Below are positions 42,349 through 54,238 of a stretch of 64,000 nt of DNA, one piece after another. Source of the DNA: Tetradesmus obliquus (Eukaryota; Chlorophyta; Chlorophyceae; Sphaeropleales; Scenedesmaceae); assembly GCA_030272155.1 (NCBI GenBank), contig CP126202.1, positions 496,001 through 560,000 of the forward strand. Reading direction: 5' to 3'. The position numbers and the translations under genes were made by a program. A model generated the notes under the pieces. The model had not been told where the DNA came from. It was given only the letters and a program-made list of their open reading frames with translations, and did no database searches. Position 1 is the stretch's first letter; every line of letters begins with the position of its first letter.

Positions 42349-45325
42349 TCACAGCCACAGCGCGACAGCCAGCCCTGCTGCAGCAGCGCCCACCATCCAC
42401 GCCGGCGCAGACAGCCTGCCAGCACTGCTAGTAGGTGGCTTGCTGGCTGCTGCTGCTGCCGCAGCTGCGTCACTGCTGCGTGGTGTGCCGGTGCCACTCA
42501 TACCGTCCACAAACTGAGCCTGAGCAGATGGTCGGCAATCACGCAGCAAGTGCAGTGCAGGACAACATGTCACAAAGAAATGCAATCATGATTGCGCAGG
42601 GGGTCACTAGGAGACATGCGACAAGATACATCACACAGCAGAGGAGGCTAGCCTGCTTGCATGCATCCCAATGCGGTCAATCTATCAACGGCATGGGCAA
42701 GCGCCACACGAGACACCACTGGCTAGCCCCATTTCAACACAAGCGGCCTGTGTTGCATGCATTAAGTGTAGATCTGTGATGCGCGCATGCCTGGTGCGAC
42801 TGCGCTTGCTGCCACTGCAGTTGCTGTTTGTGGTTGATGCTGCAAGTCTTCAAAGAGCGTGTAAGAGCAACACCTGCCCTTTGGAGATGCTGCTAAGCGT
42901 GCCTCAGCACCCACACTGCAGGTGCCAACTAATCCTAAAACACTGGTACAAAAGCGCGCAACGTCTACAGCGGCACTGCTGCACTGCCAAACAAACATAG
43001 TAACATCATCAGCCACCTGAACCGCAGTGCACGCTTTCTTGCTAGCGCGCAAAGAAACTTGGTGAGGGTTAGGCAACCCTCAACCCCATTAGCCAGCCCT
43101 CACCGTCGCAGTGTTGCCAGGGGCTACAGTCTGGAAGGGAGTATACAGCGGCTGCCCTCCAGCCCCTGCACCACCACTGCTGCTGGCGACAGCTCCTGCA
43201 GATGCAGATGCCCCCACCGGCCCAGCAGCAGCAGGGCCATTGCTAAATGATGTGGAAGTAACGCTCGAGCCGCCCGGGATGGTTGTGGTTGTCACTGACT
43301 GCTGATCTCCCATGGCAGACCCTGATGCCATGCTGCTGCCATCTGGGGCGATGTTGGTCATGGAGATGCCTGGGGGCCCGTTGCCGAAGGCTGTCACTGT
43401 GGTGCCGTCAGGACTGACGTAGGTCTGACGAGTGCTGCCTGCAGTGTGCAATGAACATGTGCAGCAAGTAGGTGTCAGGGTTGGGTGCAATGTTCGTCAT
43501 GGGAATGCCTGGGGGGCCGTTGCCGAAGGCTGTCACTGTGGTGCCGTCAGGGCTGACATATGCCTGACGAGTGCTGCCTGCAATGTGGATGAAAAATGTG
43601 CAGCAAGTAGGTGTTACGAGTTGGGTGCGATGGTGGTCAAAGAGACGCCTGGGGGCCCGCTGCCGACATCTGTTACTGTGGTGCCGTCAGGGCTGACGCA
43701 ATGCATGTCAGCCTGTTCAGCAGCATTGCTCATGCTCACAAAAAGCCTGTTCAGCAGCATTGCTCATGCTCACAAAAGCCTGTTCAGCAGCATTGCTCAT
43801 GCTCATGTAAGCAATATCGTTTCCGGGCAATGCTGTCTCACATGTCAACCCCGAACCATTAGCACCAGCCCCTGTGGCTCACCTTCAGTGATGAACGTTG
43901 GCGTGGCGCCATTTGCTGCCTTGCTGGTGGCAGTCGTGACAGCAGCAGCCTTGTTGGCAGCTGCGCTAGGAACACCAGAGCCTGCAGCTGCCCCACTGCC
44001 CACAGCGCTGATCACAGGCTGTAGCACAGGTGTCTCAGGAGGATTGCTGCCGGCAGTGCCCGTGCTGCTGCTGGCTGCGCCGCCACTGCTGCCACCCACG
44101 GGAGCTGCTGCTCCAGCTGCTGAAGCAGCACCCGGCACTGCCGGCGCAGTGGCGCTACCACCTTGCGCTGCTGCTCCTGCACCTGCTGTTGCTGCAGGAG
44201 GCTGTTGCACCACCCTGACCGTGCTGGGTCCTGTAGTAGTCATAGGCCCGTGCCCCTGAACTGGCTGCACTGGCTGTTGTGCTGCAGGGCCAGCTGTGTA
44301 GCTGCTAGAAGAGGCCACAAACCCGCTACTGCCTGCACCATTTGGCCCCTGGTAGCTGCCTGACATTGTGGCAGATGAAGAGCCGCCATCTTGTGAGGCA
44401 CATGCCACACTACCTCCTGAGGGTCCCTTGTTGCAGGAAAAGCCGCCAGAGGTTGAGGCGTAGCAGCGGTTGAAGCCACTAAAGTGAGGGCAGGGCACCT
44501 TCTGTAGTGTGCCTTTGTCTGCTGGGCAGCCGAAAGTGTACTGGCTCACACAGTCGTCCGGCCTGCACACGCCTGCAGCAGGACACCAATGCAGCAGTAA
44601 ATGTGGTGGCACTGAGGTGAGTTGCTACCTTGTCTGCTGGGCAGCCGAAGGTGAACTGGCGCACGCAGTCGTCCGGCCTGCACACGCCTGCAAAGACACA
44701 CACCAGTGCAACAGGCGCAGTAGAGTTGTGTCTGTAACTAAGTAACAAGTGTGACGTTGCACATAACAGCATGCTATCGAGTGGTGAGCAGCAGCTGTAA
44801 GTGAAGAGCTCAGCAGGAGGTGTCTGTCCAAGGTTGACGCTGCTGCTGCTGCTGCTTGGCTGTTGCGTCCTGCAAGCAGTACTTCACATGTCCAGCTGCT
44901 TGCCTGCACACGTACACATTACAGCTGCCAACACAGCAACCGGTCAGTTATATTAATAGCGAGTCATCACCTGTGGGGTCGCAGAACTCGTTTGAAGCAC
45001 ACGGTCCCCTGCCTCCACAGCCTGGCAACATCGGTGCCATTGGCGGCATGGGCTGCATGGGAGCGAAGGGCTGGAACATCACAAAAGGCGGGAAGCCAAA
45101 CATGCCTGGGCCTGCAGCCATTGGGGCCATTGCTGCATAGCACTGCACCTGCATGCCTGAGGCATCAAAGCAAGCCCCGCGCATGCAGCTGCCGCCCATG
45201 GGTGCGCAGAACTGGCCGCATGGGACGCCAGACATGCAGTTGGGCCGCGCGAACTGCGCTGCTGCGCTGGGCAGCAGCAGCAGCGCTGCACATGCTGCAA
45301 GAGGCAGGGCAGGTGGCAGGTGCAC
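42349..45325 (-). CDS. Secreted, Cys-rich, GPI-anchored surface protein
   Basis: Exons 44971-45325, 43883-44572, 43104-43438 and 42349-42519 join in phase to give 516 aa. The N-terminus MHLPPALPLAACAALLLLPS is a clear signal peptide, with likely cleavage before QFARPN. Next is a Cys-rich region (CMSGVPCGQFCAP...GGRGPCASNEFCDP) and a Met/Pro-rich linker, then CRPDDCVSQYTFGCPADK and a short Cys loop. The rest is a long Ala/Gly/Ser/Thr/Pro-rich stalk, probably O-glycosylated. The end, SAPAWMVGAAAAGLAVALWL, is a hydrophobic GPI-type tail. No catalytic domain is seen. A role in cell wall or surface adhesion is inferred. It is divergently arranged with PNO1. Confidence 0.8.
43490..43710 (-). repeat. 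Echo copies of exon 3 start of the Cys-rich GPI protein
   Basis: 43495-43580 and 43630-43700 repeat GSTRQAYVSPDGTTVTAFGN and neighbouring codons with the acceptor. Beyond them, 43705-43805 is a three-copy repeat of 'gcctgttcagcagcattgct' type. Confidence 0.8.
44629..44687 (-). repeat. Duplicate 59-nt exon, frame-incompatible if included
   Basis: Repeats VCRPDDCV.Q.TFGCPADK with both an acceptor and a GTAGCA donor. Its length leaves phase 0, while the next exon expects phase 1, so including both would shift the frame. Confidence 0.8.
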
Positions 45326-46966
45326 GGGTCTCGACTGAGGGGTGCTAAGGAGGCAGGAGATGCTAGTATGCGCAGCAGATGGTGCTTAACGATGATTCAC
45401 ACCTAGTTGAGGGCCATATACAGTGTATTAGAGCCTATGGCTATGATAGAAAGCACTGATGTTGTTTGGCCCCTTGCAGGACTGCATCCTGGTGTGGCAT
45501 AATCTTTGCTGCAGCTGCACTTCTCAGTCGGAACAGCTCTGGTTCTGCTGCGACGCGGATGCTCGCATGCATGATAAGAATGTCTGGCATTATAAGGACG
45601 GGGATCCGAAACCGGTTGGCCTGACGGAGCTGGCACCTTGTGTTGTCTGCGAGAAGGCAACCTGCTCCTTGCCCTCACCTAGTGCATAGCCAATGAGCAT
45701 CCTGAGCAGCGCGAGACGCCGCGTCTTGTGGTGGTTGAACTATTATTTCAGTTCAAGTCTGCGATGGCTGTCGATGTGTTGTGGCTCAAAAGTGCTGCAG
45801 TGAAACGTAGCTGTCTTGGTCGACTGGCACAAGTTGTGATCGTTGCCTATGGCCCCATCAACTGAAGTGTTGAACGGTAACCAAGCGATATATGTATCGG
45901 GTAACCCTTGGTGCCGCAGGTCTTCGGACGATTACTGATAGCCAAACGCTGATTGGAAGAACTTTGAATGAGCCAGGTCAGGATCAAAAACAACATATGT
46001 GGACATTGTGAACGGGGACAGCGCTACACAACGATTGGTCAAGTGTCAGCTGGGTTGAGAGAAGGTGTCACAAGCTGATTCAATTTGTGCGACCACATGT
46101 GAGGTCCTGCAGCTGTGAAATGCGGCAAGGAGAAGCTATGAATTTGATCCATGATCAAGCTGTAATCCACTCAACACTAGTTCTGCGCCCAAGGGCCCAC
46201 GTGGGCACTTTCACCTGGCACCCCCCATCACCGCAGTCTGGATGTGCAGCAACATGCTGCTGATTGACTGGTAGGAAACGGAAACAAGGAGTTGAAACAG
46301 TATCAACGTCACATTAAACCAGGCAGTTGCTGGGCAATGCCTGGGCCTGGGCTTTGAGCCCAGCAGGAGTTCCTGCAAAGGTAAAGCCATTCAGCAGTGC
46401 TGCTCATGAGGTGCTGACATGACAGACCTTCAAGCTGCACATTTAGCGCCATCCTTCAGCAAGACAGCCGAGCTTACCCCCATCAACTGCACACGTGCTC
46501 GCCTGGTGGGGGGCTGTAACAGTCAGGTAGCTTGTCATTGACATGTGCTGTCAACACGTCTCGTTCCGCTTGAATCAGCTGGCGTCCAGTCTCACCTTCG
46601 ATCATCTTGCTTGTAGCAACACTACTGTGGGCATCTAGCACGGTGCTGTGACAGCACTTACCTCAGCTCACTGCAAGCATTCAAGTGCTGCTGCACTCGC
46701 CGGAATCATTTACGCCAAGTGAAAGCTATATTTCTGAGATACACGTTTCTTAGCTGATATTCGTCCAAAGATCTTTTGCCGCCTGCCTTTTGCGCTGCCA
46801 CTGTCACCGCATATTTAGCAGGGGAGCAGCCTATCGATAGGCTCACGAAGTTGGTATCGCTTTCTTTTCAGTTATATCCAGCCGTTCAAGCACTAAGCTG
46901 CGGCTTTGCGTACGAACCCCATAGCCAGCAGCAGGAGCAGCAGCAGCCCTAGCAGCAGCAGGCACC
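45326..46966. other. Divergent intergenic region between the Cys-rich GPI gene and PNO1
   Basis: 1.6 kb without supported coding sequence. It should hold both promoters. No repeated exon echoes were seen here, in contrast to transcribed regions. Confidence 0.5.
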
Positions 46967-48193
46967 ATGCCGAAAGTAACAAGAAAAGACACGTCAGGCC
47001 CGCTGCAGGAAGCAGTGGGCATGGTTGTTGATGATGAGCAGCTGCCAGCAAAGCCCAACTTCAGCGCCCTCAGTGCACAGGAGCAGGCTGGAGGCAAAGT
47101 GGAGTTCCGACGGGTGCGCACAGCCCAGCTGCTGCATGCTGTATGCTACATGCTGCTGCATGCTGCCACCACACATGTCTATATTTGTGCTGTATGCGTG
47201 CATTAGGGTTCTGATCCGCACTTACAGCAACAGTGATGCTGGCACGCAGCTCTTGCAAGCTGCCCATGCGAGGCTTGCAGGACAAGCATTACATCGTTTC
47301 CCCACGCACATTACTACTCCTGCAAGCCCTAGTATTGCATCCATGTGTCTCAAGCGCTGCTTCATATGTATGTTTTGAGCTTCAGTATCAGTAAGCTTCA
47401 TATGGTGTGTGTGCTTGCTGCAGATACCCGTGCCGCAGAACCGCATGACGCCGCTCAAAACCGCCTGGATGCAGCTGTACACGCCCATCACAGACAACCT
47501 GAAGCTGGACATGCGCATGAACCTCAAGACCAAAAAGGTGCGGCTGCAACAAATGTCTGAGGCACGCGAGCAGCGGAAAGGCAGTGCAACAGCACATGTG
47601 TGTCTGCTTGCTGTCCTTATAAGGGACAGTACTGTGAGGCCGTTAGCAGTCTGAAGATGGACATGCGCATGAACCTCAAAACCAAAAAGGTGCGGCAGCA
47701 ATGAATGTCTGAGGCATGCGGGCAGCGTAAAGGCAGTGCAAAGGCAGTGCCGCCGAACATGTGTGTCTGCTTGCTGTCATTACTGTGAGCCATCATCATC
47801 AGCAACCTGAGGCTGGACATGTGCATGAACCTAAAGACAAAAAAGGTGCGGCTGCACTGCATATATCAGACATGTGAGATGCGATGTGCAACGGCGGTGC
47901 AGCAAGCGTAGGTGCTGCATGCATGCGTCATGTCAGGACGCCTGCTCTCACTTCACTAACAGCTGTACCAGCCACAGCAGCTGCAGCTCGTCTGCAATGC
48001 TGGGCTTGCTGCTAAAACCAGCTGGCTGCTGCGGCCGGCACAAGCAGTTGCTGACGCTCTGCCTGTGATGCCTATGCTGCTTTTGTTAATGCTCGCACAG
48101 GTTGAGATCAAGACCACACCGCAGACAACAAACCCGGACGTGCTGCAGAAAGCAGCCGACTTTGTGCACGCATACATCCTAGGTGAGACCTGG

Positions 48194-48228
<35 letters not shown>

Positions 48229-48587
48229 ACGCCCTGCATGAAATCGGCTCTCATCCTGCCGCTGTTGATTGCACAGGTCACCAGCATGCAGTGTGTGGTA
48301 CGTGGTTTTGGAGCTTATCCTATGATATCACTCATGCTGGCATCCGCTCTGCTTATGCCGTTGCCTCTGCCTCATAGCCCGTCTCCGCAAGCTTTGAGGT
48401 GCGTGACACTCAGTTTTCAGCATTACTCCACCTGTAGCACTCATGGTGGTGCTATGTTGCGTCTGCCACTGCCTTGCCTTTTTCTGCCTGTGGTTTGCAG
48501 GCTTTGATGTGCGTGACGCCATCGCGCTGCTGCGGCTGGACGACCTGTACGTGGAGTGCTTCGAGATCAAGGACGTCAAGGTGAGGC

Positions 48588-48619
<32 letters not shown>

Positions 48620-48852
48620 GCAGCAGCATGACCTCGAGCTCAGCTGGCAGGCTGAGCTGCACATATGTCAGGTCTGGCGTTCGTGCTCTGTGCAGCTGTA
48701 CATGAACACATGCCAGCAACAGCAGGGACAGCAGGAACATTCCCAGTGTCCGCAGTGGTGTATGCAGTGTTTGGGGCGTCCAGCTGCTTTTTTAGCCCTG
48801 CAGCTGTACCTGACACGCAGCTTGTGCTCTCTGCAACAGCTGTCTCTGATGC

Positions 48853-48911
<59 letters not shown>

Positions 48912-49552
48912 AGACGCTTCGTGGCGAGCACTTATCGCGCGCTATCGGGCGCCTGGCTGGAAAGGTGAGCCTGCGGCATGTGTGCTGCGACAGCACTGTC
49001 ATTGCTTGCACTGATGGCTAGATGCACAGCATCACAGCACTCGCGGCTGCTGTTCAGCAGTGGACTTCGACTGATGCTGAAGCGCTCATGGCACAGATAC
49101 ATGCAGTTTCTGGCACAGATGTTCCTGCAGGCCAGTGGGCTCCTTGCAGCACGTCGTCGCAGCTTTTGCACGCCAGCAATTGCCACATTGCTTCTCGTCA
49201 CCCTCGCAGAGTGGCAAGACCAAGTGCTGCTTTGTATTGCTCTCTGCCAGTGCTGAGGGGACAAGCTCACACTGACATGTTCAGAACAGTTGCGTACTTA
49301 CCCTTACAACGGTGTCACCTCACACGTTTGCTTGCTGCGTGTCTTGTCCTACAGAGCGGCAAGACCAAGTACACGATTGAGAACGCCACCAAGACACGCA
49401 TCGTGCTGGCTGACACGCGCATCCACATCCTGGGCAGCTTTGCTAACATCCGGGTGGCACGTGACGCGCTGTGCAGCCTCATCCTGGGCAGCCCGCCCGG
49501 CAAAGTGTACAGCAAGCTGCGCAGCGTGTGCAGTCGGCTCAATGACAGCTAG
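46967..49552 (+). CDS. PNO1: RNA-binding pre-rRNA processing factor PNO1/Dim2
   Basis: Six exons in phase: 46967-47113, 47424-47537, 48101-48182, 48501-48580, 48914-48964 and 49355-49552; 223 aa, normal for the family. PNO1 binds the 3' end of pre-18S rRNA, recruits Nob1 and the Dim1 methylase, and is essential for 40S maturation in nucleolus and cytoplasm (known). Visible signature: IPVPQNRMTPLKTAWMQLYT, LKLDMRMNLKTKKVEIKTTP, KAADFVHAYILGFDVRDAIA, LLRLDDLYVECFEIKDVK, LRGEHLSRAIGRLAGKSGKT, then the KH-type core KYTIENATKTRIVLADTRIH, ILGSFANIRVARDALCSLIL and GSPPGKVYSKLR. The start at 46967 gives the usual short variable acidic N-terminus. It ends at TAG. Confidence 0.97.
47640..47865 (+). repeat. 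Echo copies of PNO1 exon 2 3' end
   Basis: LKLDMRMNLKTKK plus donor recurs at about 47650-47700 and, with changes, at 47805-47855. Each is followed by intron sequence resembling that after the authentic exon. Confidence 0.88.
48853..48913 (+). repeat. (CTG)n tract ending in the PNO1 exon 5 acceptor
   Basis: About twenty CTG units run straight into CAG and exon 48914-48964. Confidence 0.95.
49205..49235 (+). repeat. Short echo of the PNO1 exon 6 start
   Basis: GAGTGGCAAGACCAAGT with a preceding cag matches the beginning of exon 49355-49552 and then diverges. Confidence 0.65.
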
Positions 49553-49777
49553 GCGGCTGCATGGAAGCAGCAGCAGCAGAAGCAGCAGCAGCTGCTGCTG
49601 CAGCGTGCGCCCACACCTAAGCGACAGCTCGGCTCGGCTCAACAGTTGGCTCAGTGTCTTCAGTGCGTTGGCTGGTGCTGGTGGCTGGTGCGCTGGTGGG
49701 GCGAAGTGCTGCCAGATGCGCGCATGGCGGCAGCAGCAGCGGCAGCAGTGATGGCAGCAGCAGCGGCTGGGGCAGCA

Positions 49778-50231
49778 GGCGTGCAGCCTCATCCTGGGCA
49801 GCCCGCCCGGCAAGGTGTACAGCAAGCTGCGCAGCGTGTGCAGCCGGCTGAACGACAGCTAAACAGTGGCAGCAGCAGCAGCAGCTGCAGCTGCTGCAGC
49901 GGCGGCAGGCACAGCCAGCCACCAGCAGCAAGTCGTGCAGCGTGTGCTCGTCGCTCAGCAACACTTGGGCGTTGCCGCACATTGGCAGGGGCAGCAGCAA
50001 CTGCCGGCTGAACGGCAGCTGGAGCAGAGGTGGGGTGAGCTGGTGTTGGCTGCTGCTGGTTTTGCGTCAAGTGCACGCAGCAGCGTATTACAGCCGCAAT
50101 GACAGCTCGGCGGCAGCAGCAGCAGCAGCAGCGCGTGGAGCAGCAGGTGTGCAGCCTGATCCTGGGCAGTCCGCCCGGCAAGGTGTATAGCAGGCTGCGC
50201 AGCGTGTGCAGCCGGCTCAATGACAGCTAAA
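49778..50231 (+). repeat. Two downstream echo copies of the PNO1 C-terminus
   Basis: 49778-49862 and 50138-50229 each encode CSLILGSPPGKVYS.LRSVCS and end in LNDS and a TAA stop, whereas the authentic gene uses TAG. They follow the stop at 49552. Related decayed pieces continue to about 50345 and 50620. Confidence 0.88.
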
Positions 50232-51720
50232 CAGTGTCAGCGTCAGCAGCAGCAGCAGCAGCAGGTGCTGCTGCAGCAACGGCAGGCACAGCCAGCCACC
50301 AGCAGCAAGTTGCGCAGGGTGTGCTACTGGCCGAATGACAGCTAGGCCGAGCTGAACAGCTGGCTGAGTATTTCAGGCGCATCAGCTGGTGCCAGCTGGA
50401 GCTGGTGCTAGCTTGAGCTGGATTGCGGTGTTTGAAGGAGCCGCCAGCACCAGGCGGCGTGTGCTTGTCGCTGCTCAGCGACAGCCAGACGGCTGCAGCA
50501 GCAGCTAGGCAGCAGCAGGCACAGTGAGCAGTAGCAGCAGTGTCAGCTGGAGATGTATTACGGTATGGGAAAGAGCCGCCAACAGCAAGCTGCGTGTGCA
50601 TGGCTCAACGGCACGCAGTGAGTAGCAACAGCAGCAGAAGAGGCTGCGCCACTGGCTGCGCACCGCAGCGTGGCATGGGGTGGCGGCTGTGGCGGCTGTC
50701 GTTGGCACTGGTTTTGGTGTTCAGCTGCAGCCGATGTAGCGGGCCGGTGTGTATAGGCATGGAAAATGCAGCGCGGCTGCTGCACAGCTGTATTAAAGTT
50801 TTCAGGAAGGCCTCCCTGCCTGGCTGGGCTAGCTGGTTGATGCCGGCTAGCAATGGCATGCTGTACGCCTTGGTTTCAAATGAATCAAGCTTGAGTGGGC
50901 CAGGTGTAATGCTGCTCAGTGGGTGCTGACTTGGCTGGCATTACCTACAGCATATCAGGCTATACACGTGCTGGCCGGCTGTTGCACCTTGTGACTGGAC
51001 TCTGATATGTGTGACATACATCTGCTGCATCGCGGCGGTGTTGCAGTGTGCGTTGCTGTGTGGCACTCTTTGTCTGGGTTGGAGTCCGTGGCAGCATTCG
51101 TTGCACATTGCTGCAGTCCACCTGCGGCAGGAGCTTGGAGCCTCACTGTCACTCATTGGGTTCTAGATTTTGGTCTCCAACCAGCACAGCTGCACCACCG
51201 GCTGTACGTGATACATGAGAATTTGTCGTGCTGGGTCACATGCGCGACATGCAGTAAGTCAGCGGACTGCGCAACGCAGTCTACGCTGTCACATGCGGCT
51301 GGATGCTTTGAACACCCTGGTGGATTCTTGCATAGCAGCACTGCATGGATAGATCCGTGTCGAGTTTGTGTTTGCCATCTCTCGTTGTTCTCATGCACGC
51401 AAATCTGCTAGACCTGCTGGCAGCAGCTGCAGCAACCAGCAACTTGTCTGTGGGACCTGTGGTGACTTGCCAGGTAACAACGATTATTCACACGATGTCG
51501 AAGGCGATTGTGTCTAGCCTTTGCATGGCGTCACCACGTGCTCCGCATGCTGCACGTGCGGAATGTGCGGAATGTCCTGCCTGCCACTGCCACTGTCCTT
51601 TGTACCTAATTACCGGGGCGGGTACCGCTTGGTGACAGTGGCAGAGATAAGACGACAGTCGCACATAGAGTCTATCACAGACCTTTGAATATTTCGTTGC
51701 CTTGTTTCTGCACGATTGAC
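50232..51720. other. Intergenic, PNO1 3' flank to the next gene
   Basis: First half is CAG-rich with decayed repeats of the PNO1 3' flank. Second half has no supported gene; it should include the promoter of the plus-strand gene at 51721. Confidence 0.45.
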
Positions 51721-54238
51721 ATGATGGCAGCCAAACAAGCGATCTTGAGCCTTGTGCTGCTCGCATTGGCGCTGGGGGCTGCCGCACATGGGTAAGGTCA
51801 ATCGAACATATTAAATTTAGATGTTTCATACCAATCTTCATTTGACAATCATGCCTCGGTGCAGTCTGCACCAGCACGCTCTCGGCACACTCTCAGCTGA
51901 CTGCGCCTGTGCTGCCTGCTGCTGCAGTGGCACCCTGCACCCGTACCCTGGGACGCCCAGCGGCAGCAACTACATCCGCACAAAGATTGCCAGCTGCAGC
52001 AGCTGGGTTCCAGCAAGCGGGGCAGTCAAGTACTCGCTGGTCAACGCTGCAGCCAACATCAGCAGCAGCAGTGCCAAGCCTGTGGTGAAGGTGTGCTCAC
52101 CTTCTCTATCAGCAATTGAAATTTGAAATAAGAAATGTTTGTCTATCTGCAGCTTAGCAATAGAGCAGCAGCAGCAGCAGCAACATGGTGGTGTGCCATC
52201 ACATGTTGTGTCAGCCTGCCTGTGCCAGCTGGCAGTCGGCAATGCCAGCTGCGCAGCTAGGATTCAAACTCAACCCAACGGAGGCACTTTCAGCAACAGT
52301 CGAATACCCCTAAAATTTGACATAATCATCCTATGGCTTATCGAATTTCCTGCAGGGTGACGTCACTGTGTGGACATATCTGTACGGCAACTGCTCCCTG
52401 ACTGGCGATGTGCCTCCCTCAGCCGGTGTCGAAGTCAACCTGATGCTCACTCAGGATGGAAGGCCCTTTACTGGCGTCACAGTGGACGGCGTGGCGATGA
52501 CAGGTATGTAGCAAGCGTTAGTAACAAGTGCAGGCAATGCGTGCACAAGCATGTGTGTTTGCAGATGCCGCATAGTCTGTTTTGAACACCCAGCAGCAAC
52601 CGTGTTCTGTATAGGCAGCTGTATTGGCAGTTCTAGCAATCGTGCCTCTATACAGTCGCAAGTAACCCCTTGAAATAAATTCGCGTCCTTTTTGCATTGT
52701 CTTTTATGCTGGCCTGCAGGCACATGTGGAGGCGGCGGCCGCCCCTGTTACTTTGACACAAACATTATCAGCAGATTGCTAACACATCGGATGCCATCGT
52801 CATTGTGCTGCATCTGCAGGCACCTGTGCATCAGGCGGCGGCAGTCCATACTACTTCAACCCCGCAGCAACTCCTCTCGACGATGCAGGTTTTTTGATAA
52901 TACGTTATACTCGATAACACTCCTGAACTACTAGCTACCACCTCTGCTATGCCGCGCTGCAGGCACCTGTGCAGCAGGCGGCGGCAGCCCATACTATTTC
53001 AACCCCGCAGCAACCCCTCTGGATGATGCACGTTCTTTTGATAATATGTTATCCTCGATACCACCTCTAACCTACTAGACCCACCTCTGCTATGCCGCGC
53101 TGCAGGCACCTGTGCATCGGGCGGCGGCAGTCCATATTACTTCAACCCAGCAGCAACCCCCCTGGACAATGCAGAGAACCTGCTTTGGTTCCACAACGCC
53201 ACTGTGCCTGCAAACGGCAGCGTGCGCGGCAACGGCGCAAACGACGGGATTGTGTCCACGCTGCCGGCTAAGCAGGGCATTCGCTCGGTGATGCTGGTCA
53301 ACACAAAGACACGCGGTGAGTGTGCTGACATGTGCTGCGTTGCCGCTGATTTTCTGTTGCATGTGGGGGCATGGGGTCCACGTTGCCAGCCTAACAGGGC
53401 ATCCGCTCGGTGATGCTTGTCAACACAAAAACACGCCGTGAATGGTGTGTGTCGTAACTTGTGTCTGACACACCCTCGTCAGTTGAAAGTAGTGATGCGT
53501 TGTCTTTGCTGCTTATGTTACTCTGGTTGTGATATGTTGTACCACAGTCACTGCATGTGGAAACAGCTGCAAAGTATGGTTGTCACGTGATTACACGGAG
53601 TGTACACTTGTGAGCTCCTGCATGGCGTATCACCTGCCCAGCCGCCAAGCGAAGCAACACAAGTATCAGGTGTGATCACAGTTGCTGCCGCAGCTTATCT
53701 CCTTGGCGGCCCTGTACTTTGTTTGCTTGTGCCCACTGCTGCTGCTGCTGCTGCAGAGTCGCTGTCCTGCTGCGACCTCACCCTCGCCGGCCCAGCAGAC
53801 ACAGACTGGGCTGCAGCCTCATGCCATCAGTAGTATATTGGCTATATGGCATATGTCACACATCTCATCCGCTGGCTGCTGCTGGCTGCTGCTGCTGCTG
53901 CTGCTGCTGCAGAGTCTCTGTCCTGCTGCGACCTCACCCTCGCCGGCCCAACCGACACAGACTGGGCTGCAAGCCTCATGGGTAAGGGCAAGCCATGTGA
54001 GGGAGATGATGACCACTCCATGCACGGAGCAGCAACAAGGAATGGCACTGTTGCTATGGATGCTGATGTTGACCATTCTGGCCATGCACACGACCACACG
54101 GGACATGATCATGACAATATGACAACCAAGGCTGCTGCTGCGCCTGCAGCGGCAGCGAGGAGCAGTGCTGGTGCTGCGTCTGCAGGTGCTGCTGCTGCAG
54201 TAGCGGCGGCTGTCCTGGCAGTTGCTGTGCTGCTTTGA
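51721..54238 (+). CDS. Secreted GPI-anchored protein with a divergent Cu/Zn-SOD-like domain and a His-rich tail
   Basis: Five exons in phase (51721-51791, 51928-52090, 52356-52503, 53106-53315, 53913-54238); 305 aa. The N-terminus MMAAKQAILSLVLLALALGA is a signal peptide. The middle, WTYLYGNCSLTGDVPPSAG, then TCASGGGSPYYFNPA, LLWFHNATVPANGSV and IRSVMLVNTKTRESLSCCDL, follows the order of Cu/Zn superoxide dismutase segments (C..GPHFNP, GD..N..A..G, and a final aCG-I-like strand). The usual metal-binding His residues are mostly replaced, for example Tyr at HFNP. The tail has DDDHSMHG and HSGHAHDHTGHDHDNM, a plausible Cu/Zn-binding stretch, then Ala-rich sequence and a hydrophobic GPI-type end. 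The SOD relation is an inference; metal handling at the cell surface is possible. Confidence 0.6.
52716..53040 (+). repeat. Three echo copies of exon 4 start of the SOD-like gene
   Basis: GTCASGGGSPYYFNPAATPL recurs at about 52821-52888 and 52963-53034, and in a diverged form (CGGGGRPCYFD) at 52720-52772, each after a cag acceptor. The period is about 140 bp, running into the authentic exon at 53106. Confidence 0.9.
53365..53445 (+). repeat. Echo of the exon 4 end of the SOD-like gene
   Basis: Repeats the QGIRSVMLVNTKTR region and its donor, with a shifted or altered donor. Confidence 0.75.
53735..53825 (+). repeat. Echo of the last exon start of the SOD-like gene
   Basis: (CTG)n, acceptor and ESLSCCDLTLAGPADTDWAA repeat the start of exon 53913-54238. 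It reads GPAD where the authentic exon reads GPTD. Confidence 0.85.
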
